From Proteobacteria bacterium HN_bin10 (lineage in GTDB: Bacteria; Pseudomonadota; Alphaproteobacteria; Caulobacterales; Aquidulcibacteraceae): DNA of 32,012 bases. Position 1 is the first letter of the stretch; the number at the start of each line of letters is the position of its first letter. This document shows positions 1 to 6,939 of the stretch, one piece after another. Under the pieces are notes generated by a model. That model ran no database searches. It saw nothing but the letters and a program-made list of their open reading frames with translations, and had not been told where the DNA came from. The stretch is taken from the NCBI GenBank assembly GCA_002083515.1, contig LWDN01000050.1, positions 1 through 32,012 of the forward strand. Reading direction: 5' to 3'. The translations under genes and the position numbers were made by a program.

Positions 1-31
1 GAAGCCGGCGGTCCTCAGAGCCGCGCGCCGC

Positions 32-50
32 GCGAAGCGAAACGCTTCGC
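32..50. repeat. small perfect hairpin, GC-rich leading end
   Basis: Positions 32-39 and 43-50 are perfect 8-bp inverted arms around a 3-nt AAA loop. There is no T-tract, so it is not a classical intrinsic terminator. The rest of 1-141 holds no gene that I can see. It may be the 3' structure of a gene lying to the left of the window, or a chance hairpin in GC-rich DNA. Confidence 0.35.
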
Positions 51-141
51 CGCGGGCGCCGGCGCGCGTGGAATGCGGATGCCTTCGTCGTCCGCGGTCC
101 AGGACCGGCCGACCGGCCCGCCAAGATGCCCGAAAGAAGAG

Positions 142-217
142 TGGTGCCGCCTAGGTGACTCGAACACCTGACCTACGCATTACGAATGCGCCGCTCTACC
201 GGCTGAGCTAAGGCGGC
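142..217 (-). tRNA. tRNA-Thr (anticodon CGT)
   Basis: A complete 76-nt cloverleaf reads on the minus strand. The 7-bp acceptor stem pairs 211-217 with 146-152. The T-arm carries GTTCGAGTC, and the seven-base anticodon loop is TTCGTAA, giving anticodon CGT, which reads the threonine codon ACG. The terminal CCA is encoded (142-144). A good sigma-70-type promoter lies upstream at 259-287. The next gene, on the plus strand, is transcribed away from it. Confidence 0.96.
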
Positions 218-258
218 TCCGGTTCGGGACCCGTCGAGAGGGCCCGCGGAAGCGCGGG

Positions 259-287
259 GTCTTACGCGCAGCCGGCCTGCCAGGCAA
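259..287 (-). promoter_or_regulatory. candidate sigma-70 promoter of tRNA-Thr
   Basis: Read on the minus strand, TTGCCT (282-287) and TAAGAC (259-264) are separated by exactly 17 bp. They lie about 41 nt upstream of the mature tRNA 5' end. A 7-bp inverted repeat (272-278 with 287-293) overlaps the -35 element. The elements are seen directly; promoter activity is inferred. Confidence 0.5.
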
Positions 288-334
288 GGCCGGACCGCTT
301 GCAGGGTGTGGCGCTCCACCCCAGAAATCGGGTC

Positions 335-1507
335 ATGGCCGCCGCCCCCGCTTACATGCCCTCCTCGATCGATCGGGCGCGCAATATCGCCGACCTGCGC
401 CGGCTGGCGCGCGCTCGGCTGCCGCGCATGGTGTTCGACTATATCGACGGCGGCGCCGACGACGAGGTGACGCTGGCGCGGAACGTCATGCGGTTTCGCG
501 ACATCGAGCTCATCTGGGACGCCCTTGCCGATGTTTCGACCATCGACACGCGCACATTCATTCTTGGCAGCGCCTCAGCGTCGCCATTCTGCATCGGCCC
601 GACTGCAGTGTCGCGCCTGTTTCATCCGCGCGGCGGCGAAATCGCGGTGGCGCGCGCCGCGTACGCCGCCGGCATACCCTACGCGTGCTCGACGATCGCC
701 TCGACCAGCGTCGAGGCTATCGCCGCGGCGTCGCCCGGGCCGAAATGGTTTCAGGTCTATGTCTGGAAGGATCGCAGCCTAGTCACAGAGATGTTGGCGC
801 GCGCCAAGGCCGCCAGTTTCAGCGCCATTATCCTGACCGTCGACGTGCCGGTCGCCGGCAATCGTGAGCGCGACTACGCCAACGACTTCGCCATTCCGCC
901 GAAAATTACGATGCGGACCGCTTCGCAGGCGCTCGCCGCGCCGCGCTATCTCTGGGACTTGCTGACCACGCCGGAGGTGCGGCCCGCCAATTTCGAGCAT
1001 TTGCGCATCGACGGCGGCCTGATCGGCTTTATCAACGCGCAGTTCGATCGCGCCGTGACCTGGGACGATGCGCGCTGGCTGCGCGAGCAATGGAGCGGCA
1101 AGCTGGCGATCAAGGGCATCGCCAGCCCCCCGGACGCCGAGCGCGCGGTCGGCCTCGGCGCCGACGCGGTGTGGGTCTCCAATCATGGCGGCCGTCAGTT
1201 GGACACAGCGCCCGCCACCATCGATACGCTGCCGGCGATCGTCGACGCCGTCCGTGGACGCGCGGAGATCATTCTCGATGGCGGCGTCCGGCGCGGCAGC
1301 GACATCGTCAAAGCGCTGGCGCTCGGCGCCAACGCGGTGGCGCTGGGCCGCGCCTATCTCTACGGGCTGGCGGCCGGCGGCGAACGCGGCGTGGCGCGCG
1401 CGCTCGCCATGCTCGACGCTGAACTGAGATTGACGATGGCCCTTTGCGGGCGCGCGAAGATTGATGGGCTGACGCGCGACCTGATATTCCAGCGCGCCCT
1501 GCCCTGA
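335..1507 (+). CDS. FMN-dependent alpha-hydroxy-acid oxidase/dehydrogenase (LldD/glycolate-oxidase family)
   Basis: A TIM-barrel flavoenzyme that oxidises an L-2-hydroxy acid such as lactate, glycolate or mandelate to the 2-oxo acid through FMN. Family hallmarks, numbered from the ATG at 335, are FDYIDGGADDE near residue 34, the barrel lysine in LAIKGI (K260), the catalytic signature SNHGGRQLD with His284 and Arg287, and the FMN-phosphate loop DGGVRRGSD near 315. At 390 aa it has the normal family length. An in-frame TTG at 299 would add 12 residues; the ATG at 335 is preferred because the extra stretch does not look like family sequence. Substrate and electron acceptor cannot be read from sequence, so I give no gene symbol. 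It stands alone, convergent with the next gene after a 4-nt gap. Confidence 0.9.
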   Translation: MAAAPAYMPSSIDRARNIADLRRLARARLPRMVFDYIDGGADDEVTLARNVMRFRDIELIWDALADVSTIDTRTFILGSASASPFCIGPTAVSRLFHPRGGEIAVARAAYAAGIPYACSTIASTSVEAIAAASPGPKWFQVYVWKDRSLVTEMLARAKAASFSAIILTVDVPVAGNRERDYANDFAIPPKITMRTASQALAAPRYLWDLLTTPEVRPANFEHLRIDGGLIGFINAQFDRAVTWDDARWLREQWSGKLAIKGIASPPDAERAVGLGADAVWVSNHGGRQLDTAPATIDTLPAIVDAVRGRAEIILDGGVRRGSDIVKALALGANAVALGRAYLYGLAAGGERGVARALAMLDAELRLTMALCGRAKIDGLTRDLIFQRALP

Positions 1508-1511
1508 ACGC

Positions 1512-2651
1512 TCAGCTCGCAAGCTTGTGTTCGTTGTCCTGAGCGAACTCTATGCCCGCCATCGTCGATTCGAAGTCGTGCAGGACTTCGATTGCCTCAT
1601 CGGCGTCCATCAGCGGCATGACCGCATCGGGAAAACGGAAGCGCCAGAACGACTCGACGTGGCGGATGACGCCAACCGCTTCGCCGATCGGAATGAACAG
1701 CGACGGCGCCTTGAGCAGAAATTCCCGGAAGGCGCTGGGCTGGCCGCCGGCAAGGGCCGCGAACGCCGCGCCGTACTCCAGCAAAGTCTCGTCCACGCGC
1801 TGTAGCGCCAAGCCCATCTTGTTGAGGATCCCGCGACGGACTTCGGCCAAATCGCGACGCTCGTCGGCGGTGGCGCCGGTGATGCGCAATCCGGCGAAGC
1901 GTGGCTTGAACTCGGCCAGCTTCGGCCGGATCTCGTCCATCAGCCACTTGTAATAGAGGAAGCCCTTCCAGGCGAAGACGCCTTCGATGTATTCCTCGCC
2001 GGACAGCCTCAAGGTCTCGCGCAGCGGATCGAGCGACTTGGCGGTCTCGTCGGTCATCAGCTTGTCGGCGAGACGCTGCGACAGTCCGCCGGCGTCTGCG
2101 CCGCCCATCGCGAACGCAACGCTGACCAGTTGCGCAATCTCGCGGCCCACGAAGGCGCGCGTCCGCACGACATCGGCTTCGGCGATCTCGAAATAGGCGC
2201 GCGCCGGGTCGACGCCCAGGTGGCGCAGCCGTTCGCGCAGCAGGAACGGATCGAACGACGGCAGCGCCGCCATGACGCGCAGCAATTCGGCATCGGAGGT
2301 CAGATCCGCCTCCGAAGTGTAGCCGCCCACGGCATCCATCAGCAGGCGCTCGAATCGGATTTCGCCGACCATGAAACTGACGCCGCCAAGCTCGAGCTCC
2401 TGCGCGGCGAAGGGTAGAATGACCTTGGTCGCCGTCGTCACCGGACGCGCGAACAGATCGCGCTCGTGCGGGCGCACCGCGTGCTTGAGGATCAGCGCCC
2501 GGTTGAGGCGCGGATTCCTAAACAGCGGCTTGTTCAGGTAATCTTCGGTCTGGCCGTAGCGTTCGTGCACCAGCGCCAGATTGAGCACCCGCGCGGTCGA
2601 GCCGCTCGAACGGATCAAGGACAGGTCGCGGCGGCCGGATTTCTGGCGCAC
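1512..2651 (-). CDS. conserved-looking hypothetical protein, 379 aa
   Basis: I do not recognise the family. The protein is soluble-looking, rich in Arg, Leu and Ala, with no signal peptide and no clear membrane segment. It is probably mostly helical, with aromatic patches such as FAWKGFLYYKWLMDE near residue 225 and VESFWRFRFPDA near 330. No catalytic motif stands out. The GTG start at 2651 is supported by AGGAGG five bases upstream; an out-of-frame ATG overlaps it. A CtrA-like box and a 10-bp palindrome lie just upstream (2681-2702), so cell-cycle control is possible. That is an inference from the DNA site alone. Its minus-strand neighbour upstream ends 47 nt before it. Confidence 0.8.
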   Translation of the reverse strand: MRQKSGRRDLSLIRSSGSTARVLNLALVHERYGQTEDYLNKPLFRNPRLNRALILKHAVRPHERDLFARPVTTATKVILPFAAQELELGGVSFMVGEIRFERLLMDAVGGYTSEADLTSDAELLRVMAALPSFDPFLLRERLRHLGVDPARAYFEIAEADVVRTRAFVGREIAQLVSVAFAMGGADAGGLSQRLADKLMTDETAKSLDPLRETLRLSGEEYIEGVFAWKGFLYYKWLMDEIRPKLAEFKPRFAGLRITGATADERRDLAEVRRGILNKMGLALQRVDETLLEYGAAFAALAGGQPSAFREFLLKAPSLFIPIGEAVGVIRHVESFWRFRFPDAVMPLMDADEAIEVLHDFESTMAGIEFAQDNEHKLAS

Positions 2652-2680
2652 ATTCGCCTCCTCTTGTACGCTATGAGGGA

Positions 2681-2702
2681 TAGGCGCCTAACGTTTGATT
2701 AA
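2681..2702 (-). promoter_or_regulatory. CtrA-like box plus 10-bp palindrome
   Basis: Read on the minus strand, 2688-2702 is TTAA-N7-TTAG, one base off the TTAA-N7-TTAA(C) CtrA consensus known from Caulobacter. It abuts the perfect palindrome TAGGCGCCTA (2681-2690). The box overlaps the TAA stop of the upstream 197-aa gene and lies about 37 nt before the GTG of the 379-aa gene. One mismatch and a single site make this tentative. Confidence 0.35.
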
Positions 2703-3292
2703 CCGGCGGGTCCCGGTGGCGGCAATGCCCGTTCGGGAATCGCGCCGGGGTCGACGCCGCGCGGCATGGCCCTAAGCACCCAGCGCCAGAAAAACGGCAG
2801 CATCAGCAGCAGGACGATCAGTTTCGCTACGCCGATATAGGGCAGCCGATCGAACGGCGTGGGCGTCAGCGCCAAGGCCAGCGCCAAACCGCCGAGGCCA
2901 AGCAGCGAAACCAGCAAAAGGAAGAAATAGCGCTTCGGCGTCTCACCGATCAACACCCGCCCATGCGGGTGCTCGGCCGCCCAGCGCGCCACCGCCGCAC
3001 GCACAAACGGCGCATAGGATGTCGAGCGTTCCTCGAACCGGCGTCCGCCGACATAGTGAGCATTGTCGATCACGATGCGCCGCTGGTGCTTGGGCTGGAG
3101 CTCGAACACGTAGCGCCAGGGCCGCGCCGGCGCGGGATCGTGAGTCAACCTCACGCTGACGATTTCGCGCCAAGGGTAGCGCCGCTCGCGGCCCGACCCG
3201 CGCGTCACCAGCGCATCGTCCTCTACCCGCCATTCGCGTTCGCTGCGCGAGACCGCGCCGCGGCGGCGGCGATAGACCACCGGTTCAGCCAT
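2699..3292 (-). CDS. hypothetical membrane protein, 197 aa
   Basis: The N-terminal part (about residues 1-125) is Arg-rich, cytoplasmic-looking and strand-forming; WREIVSVRLTHDP and WRYVFELQP recall a PH-like fold. It is followed by two hydrophobic helices (about 127-147 and 154-173) and a Pro/Arg-rich tail. I know no characterised homologue. The ATG at 3292 is the natural start. No enzyme motif is seen. It is the first of two minus-strand genes, and the 47-nt gap to the downstream gene allows co-transcription, although that gene appears to have its own control region. Confidence 0.75.
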   Translation of the reverse strand: MAEPVVYRRRRGAVSRSEREWRVEDDALVTRGSGRERRYPWREIVSVRLTHDPAPARPWRYVFELQPKHQRRIVIDNAHYVGGRRFEERSTSYAPFVRAAVARWAAEHPHGRVLIGETPKRYFFLLLVSLLGLGGLALALALTPTPFDRLPYIGVAKLIVLLLMLPFFWRWVLRAMPRGVDPGAIPERALPPPGPAG

Positions 3293-3541
3293 ATCTAAAC
3301 GCTAGCGCCGAACCTGCGCGCGCTCAATATATCGGCAGCGCGCCGGCCTGGACACAGGGGCCCGCGGCTTTGGAATGCGGCCAAGACGCCATCAGCGCTC
3401 TTACTCATTCAACACATTGTGGTCTGAGGGAGCGCCGCCTGGATGAACGCCTGTGGCGATTGCAACGACACAATTGCCGCCTTCAATCCGTCCGTCAGAG
3501 TCGCCGCAGGCGGCTGTATTCGGGGCCAAAGATGAAAAGCG
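3293..3541. other. gene-free spacer left of the cold-shock gene
   Basis: I see no convincing gene here. Short open frames on both strands lack ribosome sites and known motifs. Base composition from about 3400 to 3720 is visibly less GC-rich than its surroundings. The right end passes into the cold-shock promoter and leader. Confidence 0.5.
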
Positions 3542-3570
3542 TTGCCTTTGTGCGCTCTTTGCGCTAGTGA
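3542..3570 (+). promoter_or_regulatory. candidate promoter of the cold-shock gene
   Basis: TTGCCT (3542-3547) and TAGTGA (3565-3570) are separated by exactly 17 bp, a good alphaproteobacterial sigma-70 arrangement. Initiation about 7 nt downstream would give a leader of roughly 145 nt before the ATG at 3723. Long 5' leaders are known for cspA-type messages. Confidence 0.5.
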
Positions 3571-3616
3571 CCGGTCATCGAATTCGTTCTTGGTTCGGTT
3601 GTTTCCTTCGCCAGAC

Positions 3617-3635
3617 ATTTGCTCTCGGAGCAAAT
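3617..3635 (+). promoter_or_regulatory. stem-loop in the cold-shock leader
   Basis: ATTTGCTC (3617-3624) and GAGCAAAT (3628-3635) form a perfect 8-bp stem with a 3-nt loop inside the putative 5' leader, about 90 nt before the start codon. Structured leaders regulate cold-shock messages in other bacteria; the same role here is inferred. Confidence 0.4.
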
Positions 3636-3722
3636 CGCGGCCCCGGACCACCCCTTCTCATTATCGAACTTGGTCACGTGGCGCGTCTTTGCGTTGCGTG
3701 AATTCATCTAAAAGGTGCTCTT

Positions 3723-3932
3723 ATGACTATTGGAACCGTGAAATGGTTTAACGGCCAAAAAGGCTTTGGCTTCATTCAACCGGACAACGGCGGCCCGGAC
3801 GTTTTCGTCCACATTTCCGCCGTTGAACGCGCCGGCTGGAGTTCGCTCACCGAAGGCCAGAAGATCGGCTTCGAAACCGAGAAAGACAGCCGTAGCGGCA
3901 AGATGTCGGCCGGCCAGCTCGTAGCTGCTTAA
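3723..3932 (+). CDS. cold-shock protein (CspA family)
   Basis: A 69-aa single cold-shock domain that binds single-stranded RNA/DNA and acts as an RNA chaperone. Both nucleic-acid-binding motifs are present: RNP1 as KGFGFI (residues 13-18) and RNP2 as VFVHIS. The opening TIGTVKWFN is typical. Length matches the family exactly. The ATG has AAGGTG (3712-3717) upstream. Codon use is less GC-extreme than its neighbours, as in highly expressed small genes. It is preceded by a long leader with a hairpin and followed by a GC-rich hairpin. A small gene in the same orientation follows after 107 nt. Confidence 0.96.
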   Translation: MTIGTVKWFNGQKGFGFIQPDNGGPDVFVHISAVERAGWSSLTEGQKIGFETEKDSRSGKMSAGQLVAA

Positions 3933-3980
3933 GACGCAACGCGCTTTAGCGTGAGCTTAGGCGCAAGCGCTTTGTCTATT

Positions 3981-4014
3981 GCGGGGCGGGTCGGCTTTGG
4001 CTGATCCGCCCCGC
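3981..4014 (+). terminator. strong hairpin after the cold-shock gene
   Basis: Positions 3981-3992 pair with 4003-4014 (12 bp, one G-T pair) around a 10-nt loop. The downstream bases GTTCTGAATC are not a T-tract, so it may act as a partial terminator or an mRNA 3'-end stabiliser rather than a full intrinsic terminator. It sits between the cold-shock gene and the 63-aa gene. Confidence 0.5.
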
Positions 4015-4039
4015 GTTCTGAATCACATCAGGAGTCGCA

Positions 4040-4231
4040 ATGAGCACCCCACTGTTTTCGATTGGCCAAAGTGTTTCCGTCGCCGTTTCGAAGCGTTATC
4101 GCTACCCTGAAGGCCCCTACCGCGTGACCGGTGCGATGCCGAACGGTGGCGGCCCGACACTCTATCGCATCAAGGGCGACTTGGAAAAATTCGAACGCGT
4201 GATCGACGAGATGCATCTCGCCGCGGCGTGA
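4040..4231 (+). CDS. small conserved-looking protein downstream of csp, 63 aa
   Basis: A compact basic protein with no signal peptide. Its pattern is GQSVSVAVSK, then YRVTGAMP, then LYRIKGDLEKFERV. It resembles small uncharacterised alphaproteobacterial proteins of the form 'YRIVRLLP...YRIKS...ERVV', probably a small beta-barrel. The resemblance is from memory, not from a search. The ATG at 4040 has AGGAG (4030-4034) just upstream. Its place directly behind the cold-shock gene suggests shared regulation or an RNA-related role, which is unproven. Confidence 0.72.
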   Translation: MSTPLFSIGQSVSVAVSKRYRYPEGPYRVTGAMPNGGGPTLYRIKGDLEKFERVIDEMHLAAA

Positions 4232-4273
4232 GCGTCACTTCGCGCAGAAGCGGCGCCCTGTTTGGAACCGAAC

Positions 4274-4492
4274 ATGGACAGTGCGGAAATTGTCGAGCGG
4301 CTTCGCAAAATCCTGAGGCAAGAACTCGCCGAGTGTGAACAGGCGATCCGTGCGCGCGATCCTGTAAGAGCGCTCAATGACTTGGCCGACGCCTCAAAGG
4401 CCCTCAAGTCGCTGATCCGCTCGCTTGCCACAGAGCGAGCCGGAGACGACGACCCGCCGGCGAACTCGTCCGGGGAAGCCGAACCTGATTGA
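4274..4492 (+). CDS. hypothetical small helical protein, about 72 aa
   Basis: Predominantly helical and charged, beginning MDSAEIVERLRKIL, with heptad-like leucines and an acidic disordered tail. No known domain is recognised. Start at ATG 4274; a TTG at 4262 would add four residues. There is no clear Shine-Dalgarno. The 3' end overlaps the start region of the following TrhA-like gene, which suggests translational coupling. It could be a non-coding overlap, but codon use is consistent with a real gene. Confidence 0.5.
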   Translation: MDSAEIVERLRKILRQELAECEQAIRARDPVRALNDLADASKALKSLIRSLATERAGDDDPPANSSGEAEPD

Positions 4493-5138
4493 TCCGCCTT
4501 CACCGCACTACCCAAACGAGGCCGAACGCGACGCCGACCGGCTCATTCACGTTCTCGGTCTTGGGGCTGCGCTCGCGGGCGGGCCGATCCTCGTCGCCAT
4601 CGCGGCGCTCCAAGGCGGGCTGAACCGCGCCGCCGCAGTGTTCGTGTACGTCCTATGCCTCTTGGCGATGCTTGCGATCTTGGCCCTCTACAACCTTGCC
4701 AAGGACGCCGCGCGACGACAGAGGCTACGCCGGCTCGATCATGCCGCGATCTTTCTGATGATCGCGGGTTCATACACACCCTTCACCACTCAGCGCTTCG
4801 ACGGCGCTTGGGCGATCGGCATGACGGCGGCGGTGTGGGCTTTCTCCGTCCTCGCGGCGGCGGGAAAGTTCTTCTTGCCGGGACTATCGAAACGGCTCTG
4901 GATTTTGGCCTACGTGCTGTTGGGCTGGATGGTGGTTCTCGCGATCGAGCCGCTGCTTGCGGGCGTGCGCCCGCTTGCGCTCGTGCTGCTGGTCGTCGGC
5001 GGCGTCATCTACACCGTCGGCGCACTGATTTACGCTTCACATCGATTGAGCTTTCGTCGGGCGATCTGGCACGCCTTCGTGCTCGCGGCGGCCAGCGTTC
5101 ACTATGCGGCAATCCTCATTGGGGTCGCGTTGGCATAG
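4425..5138 (+). CDS. trhA: hemolysin III / TrhA-type membrane protein (PAQR superfamily), copy 1
   Basis: A seven-helix inner-membrane protein of the YqfA/TrhA branch of the PAQR superfamily; family members influence membrane-lipid balance, and the putative metal-binding histidines suggest a hydrolase. Visible hallmarks are NEAERDADRLIHVLG at the N-terminus (first His), SYTPF after helix 3, and HAFVLAAASVHYAAI near the end (second and third His). The start is uncertain. The frame has only TTG at 4425, CTG at 4485 and ATT at 4488; GGGGAAG (4472-4478) fits CTG/ATT best and would give about 217 aa. The annotated span uses the outermost TTG. It is clearly paralogous to the gene at 6940. Confidence 0.88.
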   Translation: MPQSEPETTTRRRTRPGKPNLIDPPSPHYPNEAERDADRLIHVLGLGAALAGGPILVAIAALQGGLNRAAAVFVYVLCLLAMLAILALYNLAKDAARRQRLRRLDHAAIFLMIAGSYTPFTTQRFDGAWAIGMTAAVWAFSVLAAAGKFFLPGLSKRLWILAYVLLGWMVVLAIEPLLAGVRPLALVLLVVGGVIYTVGALIYASHRLSFRRAIWHAFVLAAASVHYAAILIGVALA

Positions 5139-5304
5139 CGGCGAGCCGCGTACCGTCACTGCGTCAATCGTGTGGGTCACCGTGCAGAATCCGGACGCTA
5201 GGACGCCCTCCCTACTCGCGCCAACACGTGGTAGCCACTCAACGTCAGCGAGACCGCGGACGCCAAGCGAGATCAGTTTCTCCACTTACATTTCAGGAGT
5301 CCGC

Positions 5305-5381
<77 letters not shown>

Positions 5382-5443
5382 GGCGCCGGCGGCGCCGGCA
5401 AAGCGGCGCCACCTCTAGCCGAGCCGTTCCGCAAACGCGAGCC

Positions 5444-5965
5444 CTACCCCGCCGGCGGGCGCACGATTCGGCCCTGCAGGTTGGCCTGCACCTCGCGGGC
5501 GTCGAAAGCGTTGGCGTCGTTGGCCGGCTTCGGGCCGTTGAACATGGCGATCTCGGCAATGGCCTCGTAGCGGGTGACCTCGCGATAGCGCGAAGGCTCG
5601 TCCCAGAATGGATCGTACCAGGGCGACCAGCCCCAATGCGGACGATAGGCCCAATAGGAGAAGCCGTAGCGATTTCTGCCGAAACCCTCGCCCTGAAGCC
5701 GCGAGTGTTCCTCGGTGTCGCGGTTCGCCACCACGAAATAGTCCTTGCCGTTCTGCAGCGTGATCTCGGCGGCGCGATAAAGCAGGTAGGTCTCCACCGT
5801 TTCGCGGTCGGTCAGCGTGTTGCCGCGGAAGGTGATGCGGACGCGATTTTGCTCAATCGTCTGTTCTTGAAAGCCGTAGCCGGCGGTGGCGGACGGCTGG
5901 TACGGGGTGGCCGTGGCGCAGGCTGCCAGCAGCCCGGCGACGGCGGCAAGCGCGAGCATTCGCAT
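5444..5965 (-). CDS. CC0125/CC1285-family lipoprotein
   Basis: A 173-aa predicted lipoprotein. The N-terminus is a lipoprotein signal peptide ending in the lipobox LAAC, with the lipidated Cys at residue 16. The body has the pattern I associate with the alphaproteobacterial CC0125/CC1285 family: YGFQEQTIEQNRVRITFRGN, then ETVETYLLYRAAEITLQNG. An aromatic low-complexity stretch follows (YWAYRPHWGWSPWYDPFWDE). The ATG at 5965 is chosen over the upstream open frame because GGAG lies nine bases before it and the signal peptide begins there. Function is unknown; presumably anchored in the envelope. Confidence 0.85.
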   Translation of the reverse strand: MRMLALAAVAGLLAACATATPYQPSATAGYGFQEQTIEQNRVRITFRGNTLTDRETVETYLLYRAAEITLQNGKDYFVVANRDTEEHSRLQGEGFGRNRYGFSYWAYRPHWGWSPWYDPFWDEPSRYREVTRYEAIAEIAMFNGPKPANDANAFDAREVQANLQGRIVRPPAG

Positions 5966-6038
5966 GGCGCCAAACTCCAATTCTCGGTCCCTCGAAGCGC
6001 CCTTATGCCGCCCGACGCCGCCCAGCGCCAATCTCAAT

Positions 6039-6305
6039 CTAGTGATGAAGGAGCGTGGCGGCGTTGGAAACCTTGGCCGGGGCGAGCGTCTCGCCGCTGG
6101 CGAGCTTGACGGAATGAATGACCGCATCGATCTCGGCGCGCCAAAAGCCCAGGAATTTATGAATACGCGGATAGGAGGGCGCGAGGTCGAGCGTCTGCCA
6201 AACAAAGCTCTGCAGCAGGCTCGGGTGATCGGGCAAATAATAAAGCACTTCGGCGGTGGCTAAGCGCCAACCCTTGAGGCGCAGGGCGAACTCTTCAGTC
6301 TCCAT
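6039..6305 (-). CDS. usg: Usg-family protein
   Basis: An 88-aa protein matching the small Usg family known beside tryptophan-biosynthesis genes in some alphaproteobacteria. Diagnostic segments are LKGWRLATAEVLYYLPDHP, then SLLQSFVWQTLDLAPSYP, then KFLGFWRAEIDAVIHSV. The biochemical role is unknown. Start at ATG 6305, with GGAGA seven bases upstream; an in-frame GTG at 6320 would add five residues. No trp genes are in this window, so the classical linkage is absent here. Confidence 0.88.
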   Translation of the reverse strand: METEEFALRLKGWRLATAEVLYYLPDHPSLLQSFVWQTLDLAPSYPRIHKFLGFWRAEIDAVIHSVKLASGETLAPAKVSNAATLLHH

Positions 6306-6437
6306 CGCGTTTCTCCGCACATGAGCACGCGGCTAAGCCTGCCGCGCATATGCTTAAGCGAGGCTGAAGCGCGGATTTGCGTTGGTCAATACCGCACGCC
6401 TGCTAGAGGCGCGCGCCTTGAATACGCGCACCCGCCA

Positions 6438-6812
6438 TCAGCTGAGGCGAAGGTCCGCCGTGCTAGCACTTTGGCGCCGGGGCTGCTTAGAGGTGTGGCC
6501 GGCCTCGATCGACTTGGCGCGCAGCATACGCTGCGAAGCGAAGTGACAGGCGAGGTAGCCCAACATGATCGGCGGCGCGCCGACCGCCAGAGGCATGAAC
6601 GGCGACGCCGATCCCTCGCCGAGCGACGCGGCGACCAGAACCAGGGTCAACGGGAAACCCAAACCGAGCAACAACAGACCCGCCGTGGTCAGCACGCGGG
6701 CTTCGGCGCGAAGAGCGGTCGGATTTTGGCGCGGCGCAGGCATGGGCCAGCGCGTTGCGAAAATCGCGCCAACGGCGACGCGCGTCGCGCGCATGGTTTC
6801 CGTGGCGCGCAC
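6438..6812 (-). CDS. small hypothetical membrane protein
   Basis: It encodes two hydrophobic helices (ARVLTTAGLLLLGLGFPLT and FMPLAVGAPPIMLGYLACHF) separated by a short Gly/Ser loop, with a basic C-terminal tail. GC-rich third codon positions are those of a real gene. The start is uncertain: ATG 6812 gives 124 aa, ATG 6743 gives about 101 aa and removes an Arg-rich leader. Neither has a clear ribosome site. No family recognised. It precedes usg on the same strand with a 132-nt gap. Confidence 0.6.
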   Translation of the reverse strand: MRATETMRATRVAVGAIFATRWPMPAPRQNPTALRAEARVLTTAGLLLLGLGFPLTLVLVAASLGEGSASPFMPLAVGAPPIMLGYLACHFASQRMLRAKSIEAGHTSKQPRRQSASTADLRLS

Positions 6813-6893
6813 GCATCGCGCTCAATCGCTTGTGTTGCACAAAAAACGCGGTTTCCATCATCGAACATTAAGCCGGAGGCAGTAACCTTACAT

Positions 6894-6909
6894 CTGAGGC
6901 GTCCCTCAG
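6894..6909 (+). repeat. short perfect stem-loop upstream of the second TrhA gene
   Basis: CTGAGG and CCTCAG form a 6-bp stem with a 4-nt loop, about 30 nt before the ATG at 6940. It could sit in the 5' leader. It is short enough to be chance. Confidence 0.3.
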
Positions 6910-6939
6910 CAGAATGCGAACCCAAGATGACGCGTTGGC

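Noticed and set aside
779..1522. 247-aa antisense frame in the alpha-hydroxy-acid oxidase gene
   Set aside because: Lies wholly opposite a gene with intact catalytic motifs; composition is typical of a high-GC shadow.
3409..3651. Short frames on both strands in the csp upstream spacer
   Set aside because: No ribosome sites, no known motifs and mutual overlap; better explained as non-coding leader and spacer.
5382..5410. Repeated GGCGCC/GGCGCCGGC units beside tRNA-Arg
   Set aside because: Short and expected in very GC-rich DNA; no attachment-site duplicate of the tRNA end or integrase is seen.
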